The notes: a model not told the origin generated them from the sequence alone. Shown: positions 1 through 8,875, counted from the first letter of the stretch. The stretch: DNA of 34,890 nt from an uncultured Deferribacteraceae bacterium (GCA_947039395.1 CAMQYS010000020.1:1-34890); one strand, 5' to 3'. Numbers and translations are program-made.

Positions 1-134
1 TACAGAGGGAAGAAGTTGTGTGTTGATGTAAAAAGTACTCTCGCTTATACAGAGGGAAGAAGTTGTGTGTTGATGTAAAAAGTACTCTCGCTTATACAGA
101 GGCAAGAAGTTGTGTGTTGAGGTAAAAAGTACTC
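1..134. repeat. 47-bp tandem repeat, about 2.9 copies
   Basis: Copies begin at 1, 48 and 95. The first two are identical over 47 bases; the third has two substitutions and diverges at its end. The units abut without spacers, so this is not a CRISPR array. The array continues to or beyond the left edge of the window. It lies downstream of the RCC1-repeat lipoprotein gene, which is read leftward. Confidence 0.93.
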
Positions 135-152
135 CCCTTAATTTAAGGGGAG
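132..152 (-). terminator. probable terminator of the RCC1-repeat lipoprotein gene
   Basis: A perfect 10-base inverted repeat (CTCCCCTTAA / TTAAGGGGAG) is separated by one base, so the real stem is slightly shorter. Read on the minus strand it is followed after three bases by a run of five T. It lies 67 bases past the stop codon of the lipoprotein gene. A second, weaker hairpin sits nearer the stop at about 191-212. Confidence 0.55.
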
Positions 153-218
153 CAAGTAAGTATAAAAATATAAAATCTGCTATAAGACATTATCTACCTT
201 TTACAAAGTAGATTGCGT

Positions 219-2354
219 TTAATGCCCGATACCAGCTAGAGGAAACATCATTTTTATCGGAACAACATGATAATCTTTATCTGTACCAACTTCATCTACA
301 CCTAAAAGCTTTAATGCTTTCTTATTCTCTCCCCATGTATATAAATTTCTATCATTTCCTAAAGCTATAGAACGATTTGCTCCAGCCCATATATCTAGCA
401 CCTTCGCAACATTAGGTATTGCAATCACAGTTGGGATATTATAACCCCCTGTTGATGATGGCACACTTAATAACTGTCCCTTAGAGTTATCACCCCATGC
501 AAACAGTTTCCCTTCTTTATCTATTGCGTATGAGTGAGAATATCCTGTAGCGATATCAACAATAATCTCCTTTCTATAAACTAGATCACCTTGTGTACCT
601 TTTCCTTGAAAAACTTTTATCGGCTGAAATTTATTCTTATCTTTATCAGATATCTCTTTATCATTACCTAACCCTAGCTGTCCTTTATTATTCTGTCCAA
701 GCGTATATAGTGAACCATCTTCTTTAATAATTAAAGTAAAGTTATCCCCAGCTGATGCAAATCTTACTCCTTCAACATAGCCGACATATGCACCACTTTC
801 TCCTCTTGGTGCATACATATACGGACTATAGAAAGAACTAAACCCATCTATTTTATATCCAGCACCGTAATAACTTCCTGTACCGCTTTCTATATCTGTT
901 ATATCGTCTTCACAGTTAGCTGTTTCTGATGCAACCTTATCACACTTACCTATTTGTCCGTGTGAGTTAGATCCGAAACTTGCAAGATTAGATGCCCATG
1001 TATTTCTAAACACTATATGATTTGTTCCCACTGCTAAAAACTGTGTATCTCCTTTCATAATTCCACCTCGTGGACCTTCAGAAGCATATCTAGGAATTTT
1101 AGAGTAATACATTGAACTGTTATCTCTACCCCATTGTGCAAGCACAGTGTTTATTACCGTACCACTATTAGCACCTGCTAGTTTATAGTTATTGTAAGCG
1201 AACGATTGATCGCCACCTGCTCCTATTGCATCAAAATACTCTGTAGTAGGGATATTAATATTACCTGTTGCCTCAATCGTACTTTCCATTTTTGAAACAG
1301 ATGTTGGAGTATTTTTATCAATTAATGTATCATCTCCTAACTGTCCTTTAGAGTTATCACCCCATGAATAAACTTTATAATTATTATCTAAACCACCAAC
1401 ATCTTTTCCATCACCTGCTAAAAGTAATGAATGATTTTTACCTGCTGAAACCTCTTTTATAAACCGAATATTTTTATTTTTTAAAATTGTTGGAGTTGTT
1501 AAATTGTCGTTACTACCCGTTCCTAACTGTCCGTTATTATTCACTCCATAAACATATAAAATATCACTCTTTATATCTGCGATTAATGTATGGTTATCTC
1601 CTATCGCTATTGAAAAGTTATCCTCATCAGATATTAATATAGAACCCTCATAATCGTCAATCTGCCTATCGCCCTCTAAAACATATAGTGATAATATATA
1701 TCTACCTGTTGATTGATCTGTAAAATCTATAGTTGTATCTAACGCACTATCTGTTGCGATAATCCCATCAATCGCATCTATAGAGTTAAATTTAGTAACT
1801 TGCCATTTGAAAGTTTTTGAGTTATCACTAGACACCGCTTTAAAATTCATAACATCATTTTTAGGTGTATCATGAGTTATTGAAGTTATTAATTTTGCTG
1901 ATATAATACTCTCATAAATAGTGATTTTCTTCACTCCTTTATACTCTTTATCTGTTGTATCATCTATCCATTTAGATAGAATTTTGTAATCGCCTGCACT
2001 CTCAAAAGATATTTGAATTTCATTTATATTATCAATACCATCTTTAAAAATTACACCTGTTGCTTCTGTGTTATCTAAGTTTAAAACTTTCCATTCAATC
2101 TCTTTACCTTGTAGATTATCTACAAGAAACATGTTATCATCTGTTCCTGTTGCTTTAAATATAAATGGAGTATTAATAATTAATCTCACATTACCACGAG
2201 TTATATTTAGAGATGTTAATACTTTTTCTCCTCCAACATCAACTTCCTCATCAGCTTTTTTTTCATCAAGAGATGAGCACGATATTAATATAAATGATGC
2301 CACTAATAAAAAAATAATTAATATAATAGAAAAATAAGACCTTGTTTTAATCAT
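219..2354 (-). CDS. lipoprotein with PKD/Ig-like segments and RCC1 beta-propeller repeats
   Basis: Predicted outer-membrane or surface lipoprotein of 711 residues. The N-terminus is a lipoprotein signal with lipobox LIS-Cys26, followed by serine rather than aspartate, which favours the outer membrane. Two Ig/PKD-like segments of about 90 residues follow (roughly 45-145 and 150-245). The rest carries RCC1-type repeats (VYSWGDNSKGQLG, LYTLGQNNKGQLGLG, LFAWGDNSKGQL and others), a family known to fold as a seven-bladed propeller. The repeats are unevenly spaced, with long inserts between blades. The ATG is preceded by AGGA at a suitable distance. The gene stands alone between terminators, behind a cobalamin riboswitch whose aptamer ends about 286 nt upstream of the start codon, which suggests B12-repressed expression. 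The ligand is unknown; B12 capture is a hypothesis from context only. Confidence 0.88.
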   Translation of the reverse strand: MIKTRSYFSIILIIFLLVASFILISCSSLDEKKADEEVDVGGEKVLTSLNITRGNVRLIINTPFIFKATGTDDNMFLVDNLQGKEIEWKVLNLDNTEATGVIFKDGIDNINEIQISFESAGDYKILSKWIDDTTDKEYKGVKKITIYESIISAKLITSITHDTPKNDVMNFKAVSSDNSKTFKWQVTKFNSIDAIDGIIATDSALDTTIDFTDQSTGRYILSLYVLEGDRQIDDYEGSILISDEDNFSIAIGDNHTLIADIKSDILYVYGVNNNGQLGTGSNDNLTTPTILKNKNIRFIKEVSAGKNHSLLLAGDGKDVGGLDNNYKVYSWGDNSKGQLGDDTLIDKNTPTSVSKMESTIEATGNINIPTTEYFDAIGAGGDQSFAYNNYKLAGANSGTVINTVLAQWGRDNSSMYYSKIPRYASEGPRGGIMKGDTQFLAVGTNHIVFRNTWASNLASFGSNSHGQIGKCDKVASETANCEDDITDIESGTGSYYGAGYKIDGFSSFYSPYMYAPRGESGAYVGYVEGVRFASAGDNFTLIIKEDGSLYTLGQNNKGQLGLGNDKEISDKDKNKFQPIKVFQGKGTQGDLVYRKEIIVDIATGYSHSYAIDKEGKLFAWGDNSKGQLLSVPSSTGGYNIPTVIAIPNVAKVLDIWAGANRSIALGNDRNLYTWGENKKALKLLGVDEVGTDKDYHVVPIKMMFPLAGIGH

Positions 2355-2640
2355 ATAAAAATCCTAATAAAATATAATATAGTGATTTGATAAATTAGAT
2401 AAAAAATCACAACGGTACGACTTAATTAAACACATTAATATAGATATTTCTTGAATAACTATATCGCAGTATCGCAATTAAAATATTAAGTTAGATTATT
2501 AATAAATATTAAATATTATTGAACTGTATTGCAAATTGATGCAAGAAACTATTCGTAATATTAAATATACGATAATTATAATTGATAATTAAAATTAATA
2601 ATCTTAATGAATTTAGATTGATCTAAAAGATGGATAATTT
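2355..2640 (-). other. AT-rich leader between cobalamin aptamer and RCC1-repeat lipoprotein
   Basis: About 286 nt of very AT-rich leader, presumably the expression platform of the riboswitch. A 7-bp inverted repeat (TTTAGAT/ATCTAAA) with a two-base gap lies just after the aptamer on the minus strand, but no clear T-tract follows. A degenerate direct repeat (TTGCGATA, CTGCGATA) is near 2463-2478. I see no convincing additional gene. Confidence 0.5.
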
Positions 2641-2838
2641 AATCATTAGGTCTTCCCTCCGAAGGATATAAGAATGAAGTTGAGTTCCTGACTAGTTACA
2701 TATCAAACTCTAATTTAGTTTGAATGCAATTTACAGTTGCGGGGGCAGTGTCGGACTTTCACCGAACTTCCTTTAACTTCTGATATAACTATACTATACT
2801 GATATCTTGAATGCAATAAGATATTACCTAAGACTCAA
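2641..2838 (-). ncRNA. cobalamin (B12) riboswitch
   Basis: The minus strand carries the hallmark core of the cobalamin aptamer: GGTGAAAGTCCG, then CACTGCCCCCGCAACTGTAA, then a local hairpin (CAAACT...AGTTTG), then the B12-box-like AGTCAGGAACTC. GTCTT near 2833-2829 can pair with AAGAC at 2654-2650 to close the element. These motifs are diagnostic of the AdoCbl/MeCbl riboswitch family, which usually represses B12 uptake or synthesis genes when cobalamin is abundant. The element sits between the terminator of the upstream gene and the RCC1-repeat lipoprotein, which is its only evident target. Exact edges are approximate. Confidence 0.92.
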
Positions 2839-2846
2839 AATAGTTA

Positions 2847-2874
2847 AATATAATTTAAAAAATAAAGTAATCAA
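2847..2874 (-). promoter_or_regulatory. sigma-70-type promoter for the riboswitch transcript
   Basis: On the minus strand TTGATT (2874-2869) is followed after 16 bases by TATATT (2852-2847). This places transcription start close to 2840, directly at the 5' edge of the cobalamin aptamer. The site lies just past the terminator of the preceding gene. In such AT-rich DNA, hexamer matches alone are weak; the position is the main support. Confidence 0.5.
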
Positions 2875-2962
2875 AACGATTAAATATTTAATAAAATTAT
2901 ATACGAATACTTTTATGCATAATATATAAACGATTAAATCTTTTATAAATATACACGCAAAA

Positions 2963-2993
2963 AAGAACCCCATGTGTTAAACATAGGGTTCTT
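2963..2993 (-). terminator. rho-independent terminator of the anchor/Kelch lipoprotein gene
   Basis: AAGAACCC (2963-2970) pairs with GGGTTCTT (2986-2993), with four further pairs inside after one mismatch and a five-base loop. On the minus strand it is followed by TTTT. It lies about 50 bases after the stop codon at 3045 and isolates that gene from the riboswitch transcript. Confidence 0.85.
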
Positions 2994-3044
2994 ATATTCT
3001 ATCCGATCTAGTTTACACTAGATTGAATTATTCAATTAATACAA

Positions 3045-6000
3045 TTACTTAGTTGCTCCATCCTCTAACGCTTTGTTAAAGAAAACACCTAATATATTCC
3101 AGTTATGGAACCATAAGTCACCAGATAATGTTTCTGATAAATTAAAGTTTAAGTAATCCGTTTTTAATTGTGTATAGACACTAAACGCATCACAAATAGT
3201 ATTTGTAGGCTCTTGAGAGCCATCAGTACCAATTGATACTGTACTACAAGTAGTATTCTCATCATCATTATTAAACAGTTTTGCTGGATCTAGGGTATAA
3301 AGTAAACCTTTCTCACCATTGTGTGTTCCACCATGTGGATCGTCTGTTCCATCACGTCCAGACGTAAGGAATAGTTTATTATCATAATAGTTAAATACAT
3401 GAACACCACGATCAGCAGGTCTATTCTCAATATGACGAAGATCAGACTCAACGTTTGTCGCTGATTCATTTGTTGATGGAGTCTCAGTACCTGCAACTAA
3501 GCGTGGTGTATTTTTCTGAAGTTCAGTCCATGTATATGTTTCATCTCTAATAACTTTCTTACCTTCCTCATCATAACGTGGTAACTCAAATGCCCATAAA
3601 TCATTTAATCCATAGAAGAATTTTCCATGTACTGGAGCCGCCGAATTCTCCATACCAGCACCACCATGCACTATCAAGTAAGGTATAGTAAGGTTCTTAG
3701 TACCAGACTTTCTTACAATTTCAGATACTATCAGAGCAGGACCATTTCTTTCTCTAGGTTTAGTTCCTTTTGCCGTAAGAGTCCTATATGTATTCTTATC
3801 AATATCATATTCAGTTACTTCAGAACGGTTTTTCTCACTATTTCCACCAAAGAAATATATTTTCCCTTTATACGCTGACATACTTATATAAGTATGTTGA
3901 TTACTATCTGGAGCAGGTCCTAAGTTAGTCCATGTACCATCAACACCAATGTTAGGATCATAAACATATAAATCATATCTGTAAGACGGACCATGACCAT
4001 TAAATCCAAGAGGATATAAATAAAGCTTACCATCGTATGCAATCAGTTTAGATTGCATAGCAAGATCATATTGACCCGCACCACTATTGCCTATGACCTT
4101 ATTGAATGGATTTTCACCAGCTGGGTTTAATATAACCCATTTATTACGTGAAGCATCATATTTACGTAATTTGTTATCTCCTTTAAATAGAGAGCCCTCG
4201 TTGCTCCTATGACTAGATCCTAAATAAGAGTAGACATCGTTTCCAATAACAACAAAATTACGTTCTAAAGTTGTAGTTGATACATTATTATCCTTTTCAA
4301 AGCCAGTCGTAGGTTTAGTCTCAAGTGCTTGATTAAAATCTTGCTCAGGATACATATACATAGTTGAGTTATCTTGAGTTGAACCTATAACATGTAATCT
4401 ATCAATAATCGAACCATTGGCATGCTTAACATTCAGATAAGCTCTATAATGATTTTCATGCTCCTTACCTACTTCTGTAGTAACGGGCCTTGTAGGTTTA
4501 AACTCTAATCTCATAAGACAAGATGCACCCGGATCTAATGATATTCCATTACATTCAGAAGATATTATCTTAATCGTTTGATTTGTATCTGTCACCATGT
4601 TTGTAAAATTATCTCTGTTAAAGTATTTGTTTATTAAAGCTACTCTATTACCTTTTGGCTGATCTTTTACAGCAACAAAACCTTCTGTTTTCCATTCTGA
4701 CTTAAATTCTTCCGCTACTACACTCTTGATAACTAAAGGGGTTATTCCATCATTAGTTAACGAAGCTACTAACGTTTTCGTCTCATTTGGTGCAACAACA
4801 CCGAATGATAGGTATTCGTTAAATAGTGTACCACGTCCAACAACTTGAATAATTTCATTATTTCTTAACCCAGTAGCTGTTCTATTATCAAAAATTGATA
4901 TATAGCCAGTTTTTTCAAGAGAGTTACGAGGTCTAAACACATAACCTAACGTACATGTATTACTCGTCCCTGTTCCAAGTGTACTTACACAAGCTTGATC
5001 GATATCATTATTCAATGTAAATGTAGCTAAATCTGTTGATGTAGTACCTAAACCAGAAATACCAACATCACCATTATTTGTTAATGTGATAAGAAACGTT
5101 GGAGATACTAACCCGATACCAGTAGTAGGATATGCAAATGATTTTGCGTTAATCTCTAAATCCTCTACAGGTGTTACTTTAGATATATCAACTAATGCTT
5201 CCACAGTGGTACCTGTTAAAGGTATAGTCATTCCTGTTGTTCCATTAGTAGGATCAACAAATCTAAGTACCACTCCAGTAGGTGTGTCACCAGCCGTTGC
5301 AGAACCTCTAAAATTAACATCTATGTAACAAATTGGATTATCAGTAGATAATGCCTCTGCATCAGCACATGTAGTAGTGTAGTTAAATTGTTGTCTTACG
5401 TTATCAGTACCACCCGATAATTCTATAGAAAATGGAAGGCCAGTACCAGTACTAGTACCGAACTCAACTTTTATACGTTTTGTAGCAGATAATATATTTT
5501 TTTCTGCTTGTAATACTACCTCATTAACTGATACGTTAGTACCAGCATCTGTGAAAATTTCTCTATCAGTAGTTCCTGATGCATTTCCCTTAACACTTAG
5601 GTATATACGCTCATTACCAGCTACAGCCATAAGGTAACCTACATGAGCCCCAGCGTCAGATGGAGAGAAGTTAACATTAAATTCACATAAATCAACTCCA
5701 TTTTCAGTATTATCAAGAACAAGATCACACGCTCCTCTATTTATTTGAATTGCTGGATTTGTTGACTCTAAACGATAGAACATTTCTGTTATATCTGGAC
5801 TAACATCTGTTCTTTTTAATTTCAACTTAGTAGTAGTAGTAGATAACCTACCTGCTTCTGTATCTGCAAGTTGTATAAATGAAGATATATCAGTATCATC
5901 ACTCTCTGTAAATACCATTAAATCAGAACCTTCTGGTATATGAGACTCTTTCTTCATCATGATAGTGCTTAGTGCTTTCTCATCACCTTTTGATATCTTA

Positions 6001-6812
6001 ACTGGTAAGTGTGAATAGATATATCCAACTGGCTCTATCTCATTTGAAGGAACTGCTGGTTTATAAAACAACTGTATTGAACAGCTATCTCCATATCTTA
6101 ACAATCCACAAGCTGATTCAATGCTTACTTCTCTATCAGATCCTGATATTATTGAACCACTTGCTTCATTACTAGATGCAACTACTGCCTCTGTTGCGTT
6201 TACAATTACTTCACTATCACCAAAATAGAAGTATTGAACAACTTCTGGTGATGATGTGTTTCCTAATGAAACATTATCAAATTTTATATCTTGATAGTCT
6301 GCAGAAACACTAAGCCCTTCTATCCCAGTATCCTCAAGCTGACCTGTAAAAGTTCTTGCTGAAAGAGCTAGTTGAACTGGAATAGCCGTTTCACTACCAA
6401 AAGTAAATTCAACAGAATACTCATCTCTATAAGTTTTTAACTGCTCTTTAGGTGATAATGTTACTGTAACCTCACAACTATCATTTGCTGCAAGGGTCTC
6501 AAGACATGAAGATCCTGTTATAAAAACATCATCATTACCGCCAACAAGCCCTGCCTTAACAAATTTTACTGGATTACCTGTAATATTTGTTAAGCTATAC
6601 CTTATTGGACCTTTCTCAACACCAACAAAGTTAAACTGCCCAAAACTAAGGTTATTAGTTTCTGCAACAACCTCACCAGGAAGCGTTTGCCCTTCAACTG
6701 GTACAAATCGCATACCAGAATCTTTTGCTGTTACGCCTGTTTTTTCACCACAGGCAATTAATACTATTGGCAATGCCATCATTACCAACATTTTTGAAAT
6801 TCTTGAAATCAT
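3045..6812 (-). CDS. large lipoprotein: choice-of-anchor modules plus C-terminal Kelch-like propeller
   Basis: Predicted outer-membrane lipoprotein of 1255 residues with lipobox LIA-Cys21. From about residue 40 to 830 it consists of repeated beta-sandwich modules of the choice-of-anchor/ASPM-SPD-2-Hydin type: each shows an F/V-G-x-V...N...G start, a conserved Cys pair in a CE/CxL context (for example ETLAANDSCEVTVTLSP and DPGASCLMRLEFKP) and a closing PxxP/G-Y strand. The C-terminal 400 residues contain Kelch-like blades (KIYFFGGNSEKNRSEVTEYD, KLRKYDASRNKWVIL, KLFLTSGRDGTDDPHGG), indicating a galactose-oxidase-like propeller. The ATG is preceded by AAAGGAG. A sigma-54-type promoter lies upstream at 7045-7059 and a strong terminator downstream, so it is probably monocistronic and co-regulated with flagella. 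The ligand is unknown; a surface adhesion or anchoring role is inference. Confidence 0.88.
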   Translation of the reverse strand: MISRISKMLVMMALPIVLIACGEKTGVTAKDSGMRFVPVEGQTLPGEVVAETNNLSFGQFNFVGVEKGPIRYSLTNITGNPVKFVKAGLVGGNDDVFITGSSCLETLAANDSCEVTVTLSPKEQLKTYRDEYSVEFTFGSETAIPVQLALSARTFTGQLEDTGIEGLSVSADYQDIKFDNVSLGNTSSPEVVQYFYFGDSEVIVNATEAVVASSNEASGSIISGSDREVSIESACGLLRYGDSCSIQLFYKPAVPSNEIEPVGYIYSHLPVKISKGDEKALSTIMMKKESHIPEGSDLMVFTESDDTDISSFIQLADTEAGRLSTTTTKLKLKRTDVSPDITEMFYRLESTNPAIQINRGACDLVLDNTENGVDLCEFNVNFSPSDAGAHVGYLMAVAGNERIYLSVKGNASGTTDREIFTDAGTNVSVNEVVLQAEKNILSATKRIKVEFGTSTGTGLPFSIELSGGTDNVRQQFNYTTTCADAEALSTDNPICYIDVNFRGSATAGDTPTGVVLRFVDPTNGTTGMTIPLTGTTVEALVDISKVTPVEDLEINAKSFAYPTTGIGLVSPTFLITLTNNGDVGISGLGTTSTDLATFTLNNDIDQACVSTLGTGTSNTCTLGYVFRPRNSLEKTGYISIFDNRTATGLRNNEIIQVVGRGTLFNEYLSFGVVAPNETKTLVASLTNDGITPLVIKSVVAEEFKSEWKTEGFVAVKDQPKGNRVALINKYFNRDNFTNMVTDTNQTIKIISSECNGISLDPGASCLMRLEFKPTRPVTTEVGKEHENHYRAYLNVKHANGSIIDRLHVIGSTQDNSTMYMYPEQDFNQALETKPTTGFEKDNNVSTTTLERNFVVIGNDVYSYLGSSHRSNEGSLFKGDNKLRKYDASRNKWVILNPAGENPFNKVIGNSGAGQYDLAMQSKLIAYDGKLYLYPLGFNGHGPSYRYDLYVYDPNIGVDGTWTNLGPAPDSNQHTYISMSAYKGKIYFFGGNSEKNRSEVTEYDIDKNTYRTLTAKGTKPRERNGPALIVSEIVRKSGTKNLTIPYLIVHGGAGMENSAAPVHGKFFYGLNDLWAFELPRYDEEGKKVIRDETYTWTELQKNTPRLVAGTETPSTNESATNVESDLRHIENRPADRGVHVFNYYDNKLFLTSGRDGTDDPHGGTHNGEKGLLYTLDPAKLFNNDDENTTCSTVSIGTDGSQEPTNTICDAFSVYTQLKTDYLNFNLSETLSGDLWFHNWNILGVFFNKALEDGATK

Positions 6813-7257
6813 AAATAATTCTCCTTTAAAATTATAATACTACCCATTTCATCAGACTGCTTCTATTCCTAATTAATAACTTAATCTCTACAATTACAAA
6901 ACAAGTCTAGTGTTATTAAAAACAAACTACCATATAAACCAAATATAACATAAATATGATATATGTTAATTTTAAATAAACACTACTCTCAATTCAAAAT
7001 ATTTTACTGATTTCTACTAAATTTATGATATATTGTACTACAACGCAAAACCAATGCCATAAACAGTATTCATCATTTGTTATCGTCACTATTAAAATAG
7101 ATTTAAAAACATACTTATTAATTTAAATTACAATATAATACATCGTATTTATAATGCAAATATTTATTCACATAGATAGTTGAATCTAAAATTAATTACA
7201 TACTTATTAACTATATAAACTATATTTTAATAGAAAAACAGCTCTATATAACAATAA
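6813..7257. other. intergenic region between fliQ and the anchor/Kelch lipoprotein
   Basis: 445 bases of AT-rich non-coding DNA. It holds the sigma-54-type promoter listed at 7045-7059. I see no clear terminator after fliQ and no additional gene. Confidence 0.6.
7045..7059 (-). promoter_or_regulatory. sigma-54 (RpoN) type promoter of the anchor/Kelch lipoprotein gene
   Basis: On the minus strand: TGGCAT, five bases (TGGTT), TTGC, with the invariant GG and GC exactly ten bases apart. This matches the -24/-12 consensus TGGCAC-N5-TTGC at nine of ten positions. Transcription would start near 7033, leaving a leader of about 220 nt before the start codon at 6812. The same TGGCAT form recurs upstream of flgB and of the gene at 32196. 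Confidence 0.72.
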
Positions 7258-7530
7258 TCACTTACCTACATAAAGATTTATATTACTTATTAATGCTACT
7301 GTATAATCTAAAACAGTGGATAACATCCACGGGAAAAAAATAGCTATCGCAACAACAATTGCAACTATTTTTGGAATGAATGTTAATGTCATCTCTTGAA
7401 TCTGAGTAACAGCTTGAAAAACTGACACAGCTAAACCAACTAATAAACCAAAAATAAGCATTGGTGCAGATACCAAAATTGACAGCTCTAAGGCTCGCAT
7501 AGTAAGTGCAACAGCTAAATCAGCATTCAC
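7258..7530 (-). CDS. fliQ: flagellar export gate protein FliQ
   Basis: FliQ is a small membrane subunit of the flagellar type III export gate and assembles with FliP and FliR. The product is 90 residues, normal for the family (about 89), with two hydrophobic hairpin helices (around 15-40 and 50-80) and the typical ALELSILVSAPMLIFGLLVGLAVSVFQAVTQIQE-like core, seen here in shorter runs such as VSVFQAVTQIQEMTLTF. The GTG at 7530 is chosen because AGGTGA lies five bases upstream; a GTG three codons earlier overlaps that Shine-Dalgarno sequence and is less likely. fliQ normally follows fliP directly; here a DUF305 gene and two long gaps separate them, and fliR, flhB and flhA do not follow. Confidence 0.95.
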   Translation of the reverse strand: MNADLAVALTMRALELSILVSAPMLIFGLLVGLAVSVFQAVTQIQEMTLTFIPKIVAIVVAIAIFFPWMLSTVLDYTVALISNINLYVGK

Positions 7531-7974
7531 TTTAATCACCTATATAATTATATTTTATCACATTATTCTACAAATAAAGTATACTGGTAAAGTAATTAAT
7601 AGTCAAGGACTACGACTATTAACTTTAATTGAATAATAATAAACTATTTTATAGGTATATTGTGATAATTCAAACTTCTTTTATACGATATTTATCATAC
7701 AAATATCATTACATTAAGCTTAGTACAGCAATATAATATATGATTACATTTCTATTAGAATTAATCATTCTTATAACTTAAAATACTGATAATACTCATC
7801 CCCACAATCTAAAAATTATTTTTGTGGTTTTATGCAGTGAGTAGAAATAATACACCTTAATGAAAAGAAACCTGCTTAATCATTTTTCAAGTAAATCCAG
7901 TAAAAATCCCCACAGATATTTGTGAGGATTTAGGATACTTATTTATATTAATAAAATATTATTAATAGCTAGAA
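7531..7974. other. intergenic region between the DUF305 gene and fliQ
   Basis: 444 bases. It contains the DUF305 terminator (7904-7931), a hairpin at 7802-7827 (CCACA...TGTGG with an inner AAAAAT/ATTTTT stem) and a perfect 9-bp inverted repeat (TTAATAGTC, nine-base loop, GACTATTAA) at 7596-7622, some 70 bases upstream of fliQ. The latter could be an operator or leader hairpin. No gene is seen. Confidence 0.5.
7904..7931 (-). terminator. rho-independent terminator of the DUF305 gene
   Basis: AAATCC (7904-7909) pairs with GGATTT (7926-7931), and CACA with TGTG inside after one mismatch; the loop is six bases. On the minus strand TTTTT follows immediately. It lies 44 bases past the DUF305 stop codon, so fliQ needs its own promoter or read-through. 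Confidence 0.8.
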
Positions 7975-8607
7975 TTACATATTTGAAAGCATTACCTTCA
8001 TATCTGCAATTTCTTTTTCTTGATCAACAATAATACGATTTGCAATCTCTTTTATAGTTTCATCTGTTGTAATAGTTAGAATAACTCTTGAGGCATCAAT
8101 AGCACCTTGATGATGAGGAATCATTCCCATAAGATAATCCTTATCCATATCGCCTGAAGCAGTAACACTATGCATATCTTTCATCATGTTCGCCATTACT
8201 TGTTGAGAATCTTTAGAAACTTTATCTACTGCTTTTTTATCATATTTAGTTGCTTTCTTATTTAACTTAATAATAACTTCACTAAACTCTTTCATCTCTT
8301 TATTTTGTGATGCAATAATACTAGTTGCTAACGTTCTTACAGCTTTATTCTTTCCATATTTTAAATACTCTTCAGATGATACAACAGCACCTTTGTGGTG
8401 TGGAATCATATTATAAAGAAAATCTATATCAGGATTATCTGACATTTGAAATTTTTGCTCCATCATCGGCATATGCATGAGCATCATTACTTTTTGACTA
8501 TCTCCTTTTTCAGAACTAGAACTAGACATAGGCATTTTAGCTTCCTTTCCATAACTAGGGGTTGAAACAACAAAAATCATCATTAACAATAACAGTAAAT
8601 TTTTCAC
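7975..8607 (-). CDS. exported DUF305 protein with two MIPHH motifs
   Basis: A periplasmic or exported protein of 210 residues with a cleavable-looking signal peptide (about residues 1-20). It carries two DUF305 half-repeats, each with the signature MIPHHxGA: His70-His71 and His165-His166. DUF305 proteins have a ferritin-like helical bundle and are often found near copper-handling genes; the paired histidines and many methionines (MMLMHMPMMEQKFQM) are compatible with metal binding, but the function is not established. The start is a GTG preceded by AAGGAGA; the overlapping ATG is out of frame and closed at once by TGA. The gene has its own terminator and sits as an insertion between fliP and fliQ, so it is probably not part of the flagellar apparatus. 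Confidence 0.88.
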   Translation of the reverse strand: MKNLLLLLMMIFVVSTPSYGKEAKMPMSSSSSEKGDSQKVMMLMHMPMMEQKFQMSDNPDIDFLYNMIPHHKGAVVSSEEYLKYGKNKAVRTLATSIIASQNKEMKEFSEVIIKLNKKATKYDKKAVDKVSKDSQQVMANMMKDMHSVTASGDMDKDYLMGMIPHHQGAIDASRVILTITTDETIKEIANRIIVDQEKEIADMKVMLSNM

Positions 8608-8700
8608 ATTTATCTCCTTTTTCTATAATTATCTTATTTAGGACACTATAGATCATATTTTAGTTCAATAGTAAAAAGTTTAATTATATTAATTATAAAA

Positions 8701-8829
8701 TAAAGTTAAGATTGATAGATCAGTTTTGCGAACATAAATAAATTATTTGAATAATAAAGTTAAGATTGATAGAGCAGTTTTGCGAACATAAATAAATTGT
8801 TTGAATAATAAAGTTCGTTAAAAACTGCT
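8701..8829. repeat. 54-bp tandem duplication with a hairpin-forming end
   Basis: Two copies (8701-8754 and 8755-8808) differ at about two positions, and a third begins with TAAAGTT at 8809. The second copy contains AGCAGTTTT...CGAAC (8773-8787), which can pair with GTTCG...AAAACTGCT (8813-8829), giving a stem of 9 plus 5 bp. The first copy carries almost the same arm, so two alternative foldings compete. The block lies between the end of fliP and the start of the DUF305 gene. Confidence 0.9.
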
Positions 8830-8875
8830 GAATTATAACGACTTACTTTAGTGAAAAAATAAATATACTAACATG

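Noticed and set aside
1-134. CRISPR array
   Set aside because: The 47-bp units abut directly without variable spacers; the same holds for the arrays at 8701, 14743, 22361 and 34831. No cas genes are present.
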